The translations under genes and the position numbers were made by a program. The notes under the pieces were generated by a model. That model saw only the letters and a list, made by a program, of their open reading frames with translations, searched no databases and had not been told where the DNA came from. Of a stretch of 64,000 nt of DNA, positions 49,871-61,489 are shown piece after piece. The DNA comes from Helopsaltes ochotensis (taxonomy: Eukaryota > Chordata > Aves > Passeriformes > Locustellidae): contig VXBM01000683.1 in NCBI GenBank assembly GCA_013400155.1, positions 1 to 64,000 of the forward strand. The letters are read 5' to 3'. Within the stretch, counting starts at the first letter, position 1. Each line of letters begins with the position of its first letter.

Positions 49871-51850
49871 CAGAGTATCTACTATCAAAAAGAATATTTA
49901 TCTTTTAATTTCTTAACAGACTTGCATACGTATTTCACTTCATATTTGACAGAAACTGTGGGACTACTCTCATATTTTATAAAACATTCACTGTGAAACC
50001 AGTGTGGTGCAAGGATTGATGCAGGTTCCTGAAAGCAGGTCTACAAACTTGCAAAACTCCAAAGTTTCGGAAATGACATGTCTACACATCAGTAGTAGCA
50101 GAGTTGTTCCTTTGAAGGATGCTACACTCTTGTAATGGATAATGAGAGGTAAATGCTGAAAAAAAATCTCTTACAATTGTAGCCATTGAACCATTTAGTG
50201 ATTATAGCATTAAAAATATGTATTAGGATTAAAAATTTACACGTGCCTACCAGTTCTTGATATTTCTGCCATGTTTTTCAGGAGTATTTCCACTGATCTT
50301 GTTGAGAGCTACTAGTCCGTGAACTTTTCCCAAGATAGTAGTATTATTATTCCTGTTATCTAAATTATAATGACAAATAGCTAAATAGAGCTAGAGAATT
50401 TATGGTGCTTTACATTTTCAGAGTTCTAAAATACATATATTCATCAGCTCATTTTCTAATTGTTCCTCTCACACAATATCTAAGAAAATACAATCAATAA
50501 ATATTGAAGAAAAAATCAGAGCCAGCTTACAGACAGCTTTTAAAAAACCATCTTTGTTGGTGTTGTGTTTTTTTTAATACCATCCTCCTTAAGGTTACTC
50601 GAACCTAATTGTCAGGAGGACTTGTGTCACTATTCAGTCAACTGAACAGTAAGAAACATTTGGTGTCCTATTATTTGTAGATTGGTGACACTTCGGTGAT
50701 GGGGTATGTTGGAGTTTAGTACAATCTTCATATTGAGCTCCTAAAATACAGGAAAAGTATAGTGTGACAGAAGAGTTTAAATGTGGACTTGAGCTTTTGG
50801 AGCTAACCAAAGCTCAGCTACTGAACCTCCATGTGGCCTTAAGCTCACCACTTATCTTCTTCAAATACTGTATTTTTATCAGTTTTAGCGAACAACGTTG
50901 CCACAGACTGTTGTTTGTAAAACAAACAAACAAATAATGTTACATTCTGAGAAAAGTGATAGTGAAAGACTGCAAAGTCTTTTTAAAGCTACAAGCTAGC
51001 AAAATTAGGAAGAAAGGTTCAACAGTCCTGGCTTTCAGCATGCCATACAATTTGGTACTTCATAGATTCCCGCACTGTATTTCCCACCATGGCATCTGAG
51101 CTTCTTTCAGTAGTGTTTAAGCAACGTGAATAACTTTGTTTTACATGTGGTTTCTTCTCTAAACCACAGTGTCCCTCCCTTTCCCTCATGTAACAGGGTT
51201 TCCTCATGGTTCTAGGGAGCCAGGTCATGACACACTGTGTGTGTATACATATGTATTTACACATGCATGCTCTATAAATACATGTATTTTCTCCTCAGGT
51301 TGATCAAAGAAGCTGAATCTTGCTCAAATGTTGCTTGTGTGAAGTATTTTAATTTTAAACTCAGATATGAAGAGTAAAATATAGGTACAAGAGTTTTTTT
51401 TCTTTTTGAAAACTTGTTAAATAAGCCAAACCCCTTCTTTACAAACATTCTATCTGTCTGCATCAAGTTTCCCCAAGAGAAGTGGTGCCCTAGCATATTT
51501 CAAATGTAGCAACTTGAGTGGTTAATTCTGACAGAGTTCAGAGCCAGACATGGGTATTGTAGAAATTAAAATTTCTCTGTAGTAGAGAGTAAGTGGTCTT
51601 GTTAAGAACATTTTTATAAACATTTTCTCCTTTAATAGTGCTGACAAATGGTGACTATGAGGGGATGGCTTTCCTTGCAATAAGGCTGATGGTCCTCTTA
51701 ATTCACGACCTCAGAACTAAAGCCCAACAAACCTGAAACAGATACAATCACTCGTGTTTCCTATAGGAAATTTTCAAACTATTTAAGTGTCATTTAATTA
51801 AGTCTCCTCTTATGTGAGTTAAGGGGATTTGCTTCTTGAATTATAGTATC
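49871..51850. other. Intergenic AT-rich sequence
   Basis: No gene, RNA or recognisable repeat seen. Confidence 0.4.
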
Positions 51851-51854
51851 AGTT

Positions 51855-52420
51855 AGGTTGTAGGAGATTTTGGGAGGTCACCAGTTCAATCTCCTATTCA
51901 AAGCAGGATCAACACTGAAACCAGATAGTGTTGCTCATTGCTTCACTGTCCTCTAGTGTCCTCATTTCAACCAACTAGCTGGTTGAAATGATCACTGTTT
52001 ACATTAGCCTCTCCTTGCTGAGGACATCTGTTCCAGCCTCTGACCATCTTGACTTTCTACTTGCTCCAGTTTTATTAACATCTCTTTTATACTGGGATGC
52101 CCAAAACTGCATACCGTATTCCAGACACAGGCAACCAAATGATGAGTAAAGAGGAATAGTAATTTCCCTTGACCTAGTTCAGATTTTATTTGTACAGGCC
52201 AGGATGGTGTGAGCCTTCAGTGCTGCCTGGTGTTTCTCTCACTGTCCACCAGGACCCCCAGATCTTACTCAGTGGCACTGAGTGTCCTGCCAGTCCCATC
52301 CTGTGCAATGCCAGGTCAGTCTGGGCAAAGTGCAGGGCTTTGCATTAGTCTGTGTTGACCTTCATGTGGTTCCTGTCAGTCCATTCTCCTGCTTGTCTAG
52401 AGGCAGCCCTGCTCATGAAC
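51855..52420 (-). mobile_element. Old CR1 LINE fragment (antisense)
   Basis: Decayed reversed CR1 text: GGTCACCAGTTCAATCTCC near the left, GGATGCCCAAAACTGC, then GACCCCCAGATCTTACTCAG and GCAGGGCTTTGCATTAGTC. It is clearly more diverged than the copy at 37.75 kb. Confidence 0.75.
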
Positions 52421-55100
52421 ATTGAATATATTTAGGGGATAAACACTGCAGCTATTCATTACTGGTTTATGCTGACATTAATATTTTTAAATAAAAATCA
52501 CATCCTACTGAAATTTTAGAGGAAATTTCAGTGTGATTATGAGGTGGAAGCTTTAGGCTTATTAGAATCTGAAACTCCAATTACAGAGTGTGTAAATGCT
52601 TTCTTATTAGCTATAGTGGTTAAGACCTTCATTTTATACTTAATTTCAGGGAGAACTAATAGCTCCATATTGTTTCCCATCATACTGGAGCACAAGTTCA
52701 ACTCCTGAGAACTACAAAGAGGATGGGGCCTTGGCTCTACTCCGACCCGGTGGAAAGAGTGCCACCTACTGAGGCCTGTGGCTCCGTTTTGCAAACTTCG
52801 GTATGCAAAGCATAGTCTTTAATCCAAATTCTGACTCAGTGCAATCCAGTGTATTAATGGTATGTGTGGATGTTGTTACACTACAAGATGTGTCTGTACA
52901 AGCCAAAGAAAACTCAGATTTTATATGCTGATAGCTAGGAGGTCTTCCAATCTCCTTTGGTGTAGTAACAAAATAATGACGTACCAGGGAATGTGTGTGT
53001 ATTAAGTTTTGTCATGGTAAAGCTAATAGAAGTGCAGCCATCATGAAGACTCAGCATATGCTGAGAAAAGGAGGAAGAAAAACTTTGAAAAGCATAGCAA
53101 AAGCTGTTACTGAAAAGAAGAAAATTATGATGGCTGGTTCTGGAGAAGTTGTAAGGACCATCTAATGTGAGGAATGGAGAAACAATTGAAGAGTGTATAA
53201 CTGTAAAATCCTTACAAAACACTTAATAAAACTTTTATTGCTCAGTAAGATAAACACTAACATACAGCTCTATAAACACCATGGTGTCTTTGAAGTGTGC
53301 TTCTTCTATTTTAGATCTATAAACTAGTTGGTGTACCTACCTTCTTGCCTTTGTTCTCATCCCATTTGGTATGTTTAGGAAATAGAGTCATCCTTTCCTA
53401 TAGATTTTGCATCTTACAGTGTGTTTCAGCTTTGTCCTTGTGGTTACTATGTTGTCTTTGACTCAGCAGGATTCCTATCTACCTGATACCTTATTTAGGA
53501 GGGAACTATCAAACCCAACGAGTTAAAATATCTCCTACAGCAGGGTAGAAAGCACACTCCCTGCTCTGCGCAATGTTAGCTTCTGTAGCCAGATGATGAC
53601 GTTTCTGCCATTGTCTACTGCTTTTACGTGATTAAGTATTGTGAAACACAAGAGGCTGCTCATCATTTTGCTCCCAGCCTCCAAAGAGGTGAAGTACAAC
53701 ATGCATTTGTTCTGTCTGGAATAAAGAGATATACTTTGCTGTTAGAACATGATTTAAAATCATAGAAGACTGGTGGGGTTTGGGTTTATTTTTGGTTGGG
53801 TTTGTTTTCCCCCCAATGAAAGTAGACATAAGTAATTTCAATCTTGTCAATATCTGATGTGCTTCATGGGAGGTACCAATTGCCTAACATAACAGAGAGG
53901 AAATACCTCCCATTTATTGAATCTCTCTTTTCAATCTTTATTAGAGTAGATTAAACTAATGAGTTGTATGCCTTTGACTACAGCTAGTTATTATATATTC
54001 AATAATTTATGTTTGTTTTACACATTAGGTAATTTGTGAGCATCTGGGAATATTCTTTCTGTATTGATTTAAATAGTTATTGACCTATTGTTCCTGTCTA
54101 TTGGGAGTTTGGAAGAGCAAATCTATTAATGGTACTATAGCAGAGTTTTCCTTGAAGGCCCTATTGAGACAGTATTGCATCAAATGATACCTCTGGTTGT
54201 GAAAGAAAAAAAACCTTTACCTGTAGTACCTGTGGCTACTATTTTGCTCTTCGCCACCATGTGTCTCACTGTTATCCTCTGCACCATGACAGGAAAAGAT
54301 TGGGTGTGGTAATTAGACTGTTGACCTGGGACTCATCAGAGTAACCTGGTTATGCATCTGTAGTCATGGGCAAGTCACTTCTCTGGGCTCCGGTTTCTAC
54401 ACATCTTGAGCTTCCCTGGTAAAAAGTTCTGCAAGGAGCTATTGTGAAACAAACATGAACTACAGTGAGCAGTGCAAAAATTACTTCTATATTTCACTCT
54501 ATAAGGCAATACATGCTGGAAGGGAAACTGCCCTGCTGGTCTGAAAAAAACCCCTAAAACCCAGCAATGCTGCTGCGCACACTGTGTGATCTGAGCCTGG
54601 ATGAAGGTAAACACGTGGCAAACTGCACATTGGAGAAAAACGTTTGGCATTTTCGTGTTGCTCACGTTTCACTGAATCTGTGAGTCTAATCTGTGAACGC
54701 TGTCTAAAGGTTATTTTATAATCCAAAAGTTTCATTGATTGTTAATAAACTCGAGTAGCAGAGCAGTCTACAGAGGGAGCAATGACAAAGCAGCTTCTTT
54801 ATTTCCTGCCTTAGTATGGTAGAGTAGCGTGCCTGCATTTGTCAGCACACTGTGTTTTTTATTCTCAGATCAAGGCAGCAGAGGAAGCCATATTCCAGAA
54901 GAGGAGCTGGACATTTTCAGAAACCTCAGAAGTATGAGTTCTTGTGAAAGTAAATTTCAGGTGTTGGTAAAACAGCCAACAGTATAGACATAACCTGAAG
55001 ATTTGCACATTAGACTAAAATCCTTTCTCCCTTCTTTTTTTTTTTTCCCCACTTTTTCTTCTGAAAAAGTGAGAAAAGAGACTGAAAGCTGGAAAGAGAA
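52421..55100. other. Intergenic sequence
   Basis: AT-rich sequence without recognisable exon or repeat, ending at the CpG island. Confidence 0.4.
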
Positions 55101-55149
55101 AATCATGTTTTCCTTTGGTACAAGGGCTTCCTTAAAAACCTAAAGCTCT

Positions 55150-56300
55150 ATTGTTTTTCTTTAGAGAGAAAGGACACAAAGCCTGATCTTGCTGAAGAGG
55201 CTGGCTCTGAACTCGGGGCATCAAAGCGGCGCTTTCTGCCGGGTATTGGACACGGCAGTATTTTGCAGGGCTTGGCTTTCAAATCAATGCTGCAAACTCT
55301 CTGCCCGCCCCTCACTCGTTGGGATTTCCTCTCCTTCGTTGCCAACAGCGGCGACAGCCAAGCGCAGAAGGTCAAGCCGAGATCTGCGGAGAAGGGCAGG
55401 GGGCTCAGGCCCGTGCCGGGATGAGGCGCTGAGGGCCGGCGGGAACTGCGCCGCGGAGGGAGGAGGAGGAAGGCGGGAGGAGGAGTTGAGAAGCCCGGGC
55501 CCGGGAGCCTCCCCGCTTACCGCACTAGGAAGTGACGCTTTCGCTGGGTCCCGGAGAGAAAGAAACAAAGTTTGTTGTTTTTTTTTTTTTTTCCCCTCCT
55601 CCTTCTTCCCTCCCGCCCCCCCCTGCAAACAGCCGCTCCACGTTCCCCGGCGGCACCCGCCGTGCCTGGCTGCGCAGGTGAGCCAGCACGTTCTCTTTCT
55701 TCCTTCTCCTGTTTTCCGCGCGTTTATTTTTTTTTTAATTTGCACGATTTGCTTCCGTTTTCCTGCCATTTTGGAGAGGGGGTGTCTTTCCTGGGGCTCT
55801 TCTTTTGGGGGTGGTGGTGCGTGCGTTGTTTGTGGGTCCTGGGTGCAGGATGAGGAGCACAAGTACCTGTGGAGGTGACGGGGGCGGCTGGCTCCGCGTC
55901 CGGGCCGCGCAGCCCCGGGGCGCCGGGGCAGCGGCACTCCCGGCCCGCCTGCTGCGGGGGACCAGGCTCGGCTGCTGAGCCATCGCCTCTTGCCGTACCC
56001 TGAGTTGTTACGAGCGCTCCGGAGGGGTTTCTTCGCGGCTGCCCGGCTGCGGCAGCACTTTCAGGATGGGTCTGTGCCCGGGTGAGGTGCCCGCGGATGG
56101 CATTTTGGGGGCTTGGTTTGGGGCGGGGGAGGGTCTCTGCTGGCGGCGTGGCGGAGCGGGGCATCGCGGCGTGTGCGGGGCCCCGGGAGCTGCGGGGGAG
56201 CCGCCGAGTCCCGGCCGCCGCTGAGCGCGCAGCGTGGCCAGGGTCGGATCGCTCTGCTGGAGTTACGCAGTGAAGGGGGGTGGGGAGGAATTAGTTAGAT
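55150..56300 (+). promoter_or_regulatory. CpG-island promoter of an unidentified + strand gene
   Basis: About 1.1 kb of GC/CpG-rich sequence in an AT-rich desert. Likely elements are an ETS-type AGGAAGTGACG (55527-55537) and a purine-rich tract upstream. The best splice signal is a + strand donor GCGCAG|GTGAGC ending an exon at 55677. A second possible donor follows a short ATG frame at 56066-56081 (CCGG|GTGAGG). No recognisable protein is encoded, so the first exon is probably untranslated. By human 14q24.3 gene order, MIDEAS (divergent from PTGR2) is the leading candidate, as inference only. Confidence 0.6.
55540..55677 (+). other. Candidate non-coding first exon
   Basis: The 3' limit is set by donor CAG|GTGAGC at 55678-55683; the 5' limit is a guess downstream of the ETS-type site. 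It contains a T-homopolymer and C-rich stretch. The gene body would continue to the right. Confidence 0.45.
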
Positions 56301-59300
56301 AATTTTTGAAAAATCCCGTGCTCTTAAGTGTACAGCTCTTTTCTGGCAGCAACTGCAAAAGACCGATTCGTTGCAGTTTAGCAGTAAAAGCTGACAATAC
56401 ACCTACGCGCGTATGTGAGAGTCTTATATAATACTTACGGGTTTTTTTTAACAGGCGTAAGCAGGATTTATTTTTGGTTTGTAAAATCTTGTGTGATTGC
56501 AGCTTGCAGAATTAGCGAAATATTCTGTTTGCTCAACAGATATTTGCTTTACATTCTTTTAAAAACGTCCAATTTTTAAATTAATAACTTGATTTCATTC
56601 CGACTACGTGTTTTGAGCTTAGTATAAAGGCCATCTGTACTGGAGCAAGCAGTTAAGGGAGGGGAAGAGAGAAAAAGAAATGTCCTAATGCAGAGACTAT
56701 TAGGTTGTTTAGAGGGCGAGACTGCAGTTCCAAGCAGCAACAGCAGCAGCTTTATGACTGTGTGTAATTACTGAGTGATTGCATAGGACAGCATTGTTGG
56801 AACGAATACGTATACGCAGGCTATTGTGCAAGATTTCTGTACCGAACAAAACCTAGTTTTGCATTGCAAATGCTAAAAAGAGAGTGTGTTCTGCATTGAA
56901 CTGCCATGTTCCTCTTAGACTGACTTCTTCGTAGAATTAGAAGAGGAAGGTAGAAGTGGAGTGAGGCTGATCGTAGAAATCACAGATCTGAAATACTCAG
57001 CAGAAACGCCACTAGTAGTTTCTGAAGGCACAGCAGACAGAAATTGAAAGTTCATTGAATCTGTGGGTTCATGTTTCCAAAGTGATTATATAGCAGGTGA
57101 AATCCAAGTGGATTTGCTACAGTCCTGCACGTGTAGTCTAGTTCTTGTTCTGGTCTAATTTCTTGTTTGGTTATGTGGGAAAAAGATAAAATAGTAAAAT
57201 AAGCAACTGCAGTTCAGCTAGCTTGCTTGGAAATGGAGAGAGGAGCACTGGGGGGAATTTCTGTGTCAGGCCACAAAAACTTAGAGCTTGAAAGAACTAC
57301 CAGACCAGAGATAACCTCAGAACATGCTTTTTCAACTTTAACTCAAAAGCTGCATCAGTTTCAGTGATCTTGCAGGAAGTGTTGGCTGAGGGATAGTATG
57401 AGGTACTGAGAAAGTGTGCCACTGACACTGTATTAGCAAGACTTTTAACTCAGACTTTAAAGAACATCATAATTATGCCAGAGTTTTTGTGGGTGCAACT
57501 TAAGGCCCCTAAGATTTGTTTTTCAGAAATGCTGGTCACCTGTTATTTTTATCAGCTTAGTTTTGAGAGTACTTGGAATTCATGACATATCAGATCTGAA
57601 AGATTTTAGATCTGGTGCTCAGAAACTGGCCTTTCTAACATTAGAGACAATTTTCTAGAAGTGTTATCTTCAGCTATTATAGCTGATGTCTTAATAAATG
57701 CTATAAAGGCTTGTAAAGTATTTTGAGCACTGCAATGAAAAGTACTATAAAAATGGAAAGCTGCTTTAAAATTTCTTGGTGTTCAACTAAAACATATTTT
57801 AGCTGAAGACAAAGATCATCTTATTATTGGTAGTTTCCTCAAGTTGTCAAGAAAGTGCTTTATGTGCAATGTATTTGGCTTTGTTAATGAAGAATGAAAG
57901 GATCTGCTGACAGTGTTTTTGTATTTTGTTTTGGTTTGGTTTTTTTGTCATTTGACAAACTATCTTAGTGATCCTTCTCTAAGTTTATTGGAGCATTTTG
58001 TTTTAATAAAACATATGAAACATATATTAATCCATGCATTACTGTGATGTTCTACTGGTAGATTTTTCTCAAAATTGTACTTAATGTCTTGACTGACTTG
58101 TCAGTCTATGTTGTACTGGATGTTTTAATGTCAAAATTACCTCTGGAGTAGTTGTTAAAGATTACTTGAATCATTCGTGGTAGTGATACAATATAGTCAT
58201 TCCTATGCTAAGTCTTCTGGTTTTCACAACCTATGTAGGAGGAGAGAGTGTTTGGTCAGGATTCTTTGGACTTGTATACAAAGGAGTAGGAAACTTGCAT
58301 GTCTTGGAGTTGTCCTGTGGTACTCAGTGCAATTAGTCATAGATATATATATATACATTTGTGTGCATGTTAGCAAAACAAAGGTGTAGCTGTGCTAGCC
58401 TTTAACCCATCCAGGTGCATGCGAGTAGTGGCAATATGAAATGATGAGGGCTGTAGCACAGTGCAAGCTTTTCAAAAGCCTGCATAAATGCTCCAAATGT
58501 TAGTTTACATTTTTGCATTTTCACTCTTATGGTCACCTGTCAGTGGTGGCTGTAGAACCACAGGAGATATTTTCAAGCCTGACATCCCTTTCATGATACT
58601 TTTCTGTCAAGATGCTAATCTAGTCCTTAAGTTGCTCCTGACTTGAGGACATGCAGCCTTTCTATGGAAATGGCCACCTCGGTGGGGTGTGTGTGGAGGT
58701 GTGCCCAGGCATGTAAGGAGACAAGAGGGACTGCCAGAATGAGAGTGGAAATCTGTCTACCCCGTGGCCCTGTTTGCAAAGGTGTATATATTTTCTATAT
58801 GCTTAGCAGTTCTTGAAGAATTTCTACTCAAGAAACTTAACATTGTTTTCTGTTGAGCTTAGATAAACATTTATCAAATACTTTTTTTAACTACTGATCA
58901 AATTGTGGAATGCAAATATTGGTAAGAGCTGATTTTTTTTTCTGTTTCGCTCTATCTAAACACTCCCCCCATAATAAAAAAGAAAATACCCAAAATACGA
59001 AAACCCTGATTTTTTTTAAAAAAAATTCTTTTTATCTGGAGCATTGCATAAAATCTTAGTATTCGTTGCAGTAAATTACAGTTTATGCTTAAATGAAATG
59101 TAGTAAAATATGAATGTTGTCTCCAGTGCAATTAGTTACATTCTAAGAGACATGAAGTGAGAAATAAACCACTTTTCTTTGAGTATTCATAGTGTGCAGT
59201 TGGGAGGTGAGGGAGGCAGGAGCTGTGGTGGCGAGGTTTTGCAATACATGCCCAAAAAGCTGCAGGTTCTGGCACGGGCAGACCGAGGCTCGTGAGTCAC

Positions 59301-59790
59301 ATCCAAAGGGAAGACTTGTCACTGAGCAATTTGTAAATGGGAGGGATGAACTGCTAATTCAAGGAAATATCCTGAGGACCTTCCCTAATAATTGCAAGTG
59401 TGGCAGAGGGCTTTATGTCAGACAGGAGTTGCTTGTACTTTGAATCACACGTTCCCCCGGTGTGATTTGAGCCTTCAAACTAAGAAATCCTCGTCTTGTG
59501 TTACAGAGGTCCCTGAAGGAGGTGGCCGCTCAAGTGATAGTTTAAGTTTTTTGTAGCAGCCACTTGCATTCCGTGTGGAAGCTCCTTGGCAGCTCCAGCA
59601 GCTCGCAGTGCTCAAATGGCATGTGTCTGCAGCAGGAGGCTGCTCAATGGGCGCTCCACAGCGCTTTGCACAACCTCTGTTTCTGAACGGCCTCCAACTG
59701 TAGCCCTTCGTGCTCTGCTGATCGACTCCAGTGACTGAAAAAGTTATGAGGGAAAGCTCTACTCTGCACACCGGGAAAATGTGTGAGTAC
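56301..59790. other. Probable first intron of the CpG-island gene
   Basis: AT-rich sequence with no recognisable coding exon. A moderately GC-richer stretch at about 59190-59790 leads up to the LTR. Confidence 0.35.
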
Positions 59791-59793
59791 ATG

Positions 59794-60085
59794 TGTTGAG
59801 ATAAGACACAGGAGTGGACCGCGCTCACACGCTGAGATGTGCAAGGCAAAGAAGAAGGGCTTTATTTACAAACCTCGACATTTATAGAATTCCAAAGGTG
59901 ACCATGGATTGGAAGGTGAAGTTGCCACCTCTCCAACACACTGGTCAAACCAACAGCCCATTAATTCTTTCCTCCTCTATGAAGGTATGAAAAACAACTT
60001 ATTATTTACATTAAGTGCGTGAGAAACTCCGTTACAGCAATGTAAACATCAGAAGGCTTAGAAATCTTGAGAAGAACAGGGTGAC
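59794..60085 (-). mobile_element. Solo LTR-like element, reverse copy of the 10556 element
   Basis: Read on the minus strand it begins GTCACCCTG and carries CCAAT (complement of 59908-59912), TATAAAT (59880-59886) and AATAAA (59861-59866) in order, ending CTCAACA. It is flanked by an exact 7-bp direct repeat GTACATG (59787-59793 and 60086-60092). It aligns with the intron-9 element, for example AGGAGGAAAGA, GGTTTGACCAGTG and CCAATCCATGGT. There are no internal retroviral genes. Confidence 0.65.
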
Positions 60086-60099
60086 GTACATGTTTTGAA

Positions 60100-61255
60100 T
60101 GCAGTCAATGTCCACGTACTTAGGAGCAACCACCTGAATGCAGAGATAACTGTGGTAATTAATTCTTTGCTTTTCAGGTTCTCTTGATGCTTTTAATTGT
60201 ATTTTGTGCAACCGACAGCCACCAGATAACAAGGCTTCAATTAATATAATACATTAATCTGCATATAATATGATGTATAGATAGTCTTTGAAATGTATAA
60301 ACCCCCAAATTAATGTTCTTTCTATGTACAAGTAAATTACATGAATGCCCCTTGTTGAATTGATGACAGGTGCTAATCAAGAAGTTGAAAACGGGGAAAA
60401 GCTAGTTTGAGAGGGGGTGGCAAAGTGTTCAGTGTGTGTTAATTTTTTGTTTGTTCTTAAAGAGAGAGGCTTAGAGCAAAGCATAGAACAATGCTTTCCT
60501 TTTTACCCTTAACTAGTGAAAATTAAAATTTAAGTTCTATGTAGTTTGACTTTAGCATTGGTAAGGATTGAAACAAGTTAAGTGCTATTAGTACCTGAAA
60601 TAGCAAACTGAGAAACAGCTCTGATATCTTTTTTACCAAATACGTTACTGATACATTACATGTTCAGAGTTGGAATGTAAAGAGACACAAGGCGGAATCA
60701 AGTCAGTGTTCATGCTTTTTTTCTTTGCTGCCTGTTATCTTCTGACATTGGTTCTCAGTTGCTTGGCTTTCCCCATCATAGGAGAGATTACAGTACAATG
60801 ATATATACTGGTATATCCTCTTGTCATTGGAATTTCCTCTTCCTTTTTTTAGGAAGACAAATTAAATGTTTGTGTATGTTTATATGTACACACACTATTT
60901 GTTATATACCCTTAGGTATCTCATTTTATAACAGTTCCCCTGAGAGCAAATGTTTCTTTTCCTGTTATGCTAGAGTAGTTTGGGAGGTTTTGTTTTTTTT
61001 GCTTTTTTTTTTATAAAACCATGTTGAAATTTTTCATTTAACTGTTTGTACTATTATTTTAACCTTGAATATAATGCTGTATCTTGGGGTTTATCTTAAT
61101 TTGTCTTTGATGATATTGCTTTTGTTATTTCTACAGTAATGGTGACCAAAATATGCATGATTTATAACTGCAAGTTTTTTTCTTGTCTATTTTTTTCTTT
61201 TCATTTTTGAAGCACTTGTAACTGAAAGGAGTTTTTGAAATACTGGTTTGGTTTT
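60100..61255. other. AT-rich sequence, probable intron
   Basis: No recognisable exon, RNA or repeat. Confidence 0.35.
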
Positions 61256-61258
61256 GCA

Positions 61259-61487
61259 GCCTGTGTGTGGCATGGTGGATTTCCAGCTCTCAGGGTGGCT
61301 GCTTCCCTTCAGCAGGGATAAACCAGAACCTGTCGTTCTCTGGAGCTGCATGCTGCGGGGCAGCCAGCCTGCTGAAATGCTTGTCACCTTGTCTGCCTTG
61401 TGCATCATAATGAGGTCCAAAGTTGAAACCATGAAATCCTAGAAATCTGAATAATCTCCAAGTAGCCTTGTTATGGTGTAGTTCATA
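61259..61487 (+). other. Candidate + strand exon
   Basis: A ~230-bp block, GC-richer in its first part, lies between a good acceptor (TTGGTTTTGCAG) and a possible donor (CATAG|GTAAAAG). It is open in one forward frame for about 60 codons before TAG and partly open in reverse. No protein family is recognised. It could be a second untranslated exon of the gene starting at 55.5 kb, or chance. Confidence 0.3.
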
Positions 61488-61489
61488 GG

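Noticed and set aside
37700..55100. ZNF410 as the divergent neighbour of PTGR2
   Set aside because: In human ZNF410 lies downstream of PTGR2, not upstream, and no C2H2 zinc-finger exon is visible on either strand here.
55189..55937. Opposed 229- and 217-codon frames in the second CpG island
   Set aside because: Both are low-complexity, arise from GC-rich sequence and overlap a likely untranslated exon; no family recognised.
60032..60232. Minus-strand frame ending in a hydrophobic tail, possible retroviral remnant
   Set aside because: Half of it lies outside the shared LTR-like element, the other half in non-coding LTR sequence that also occurs in the decayed copy at 10.55 kb; no envelope motif seen.
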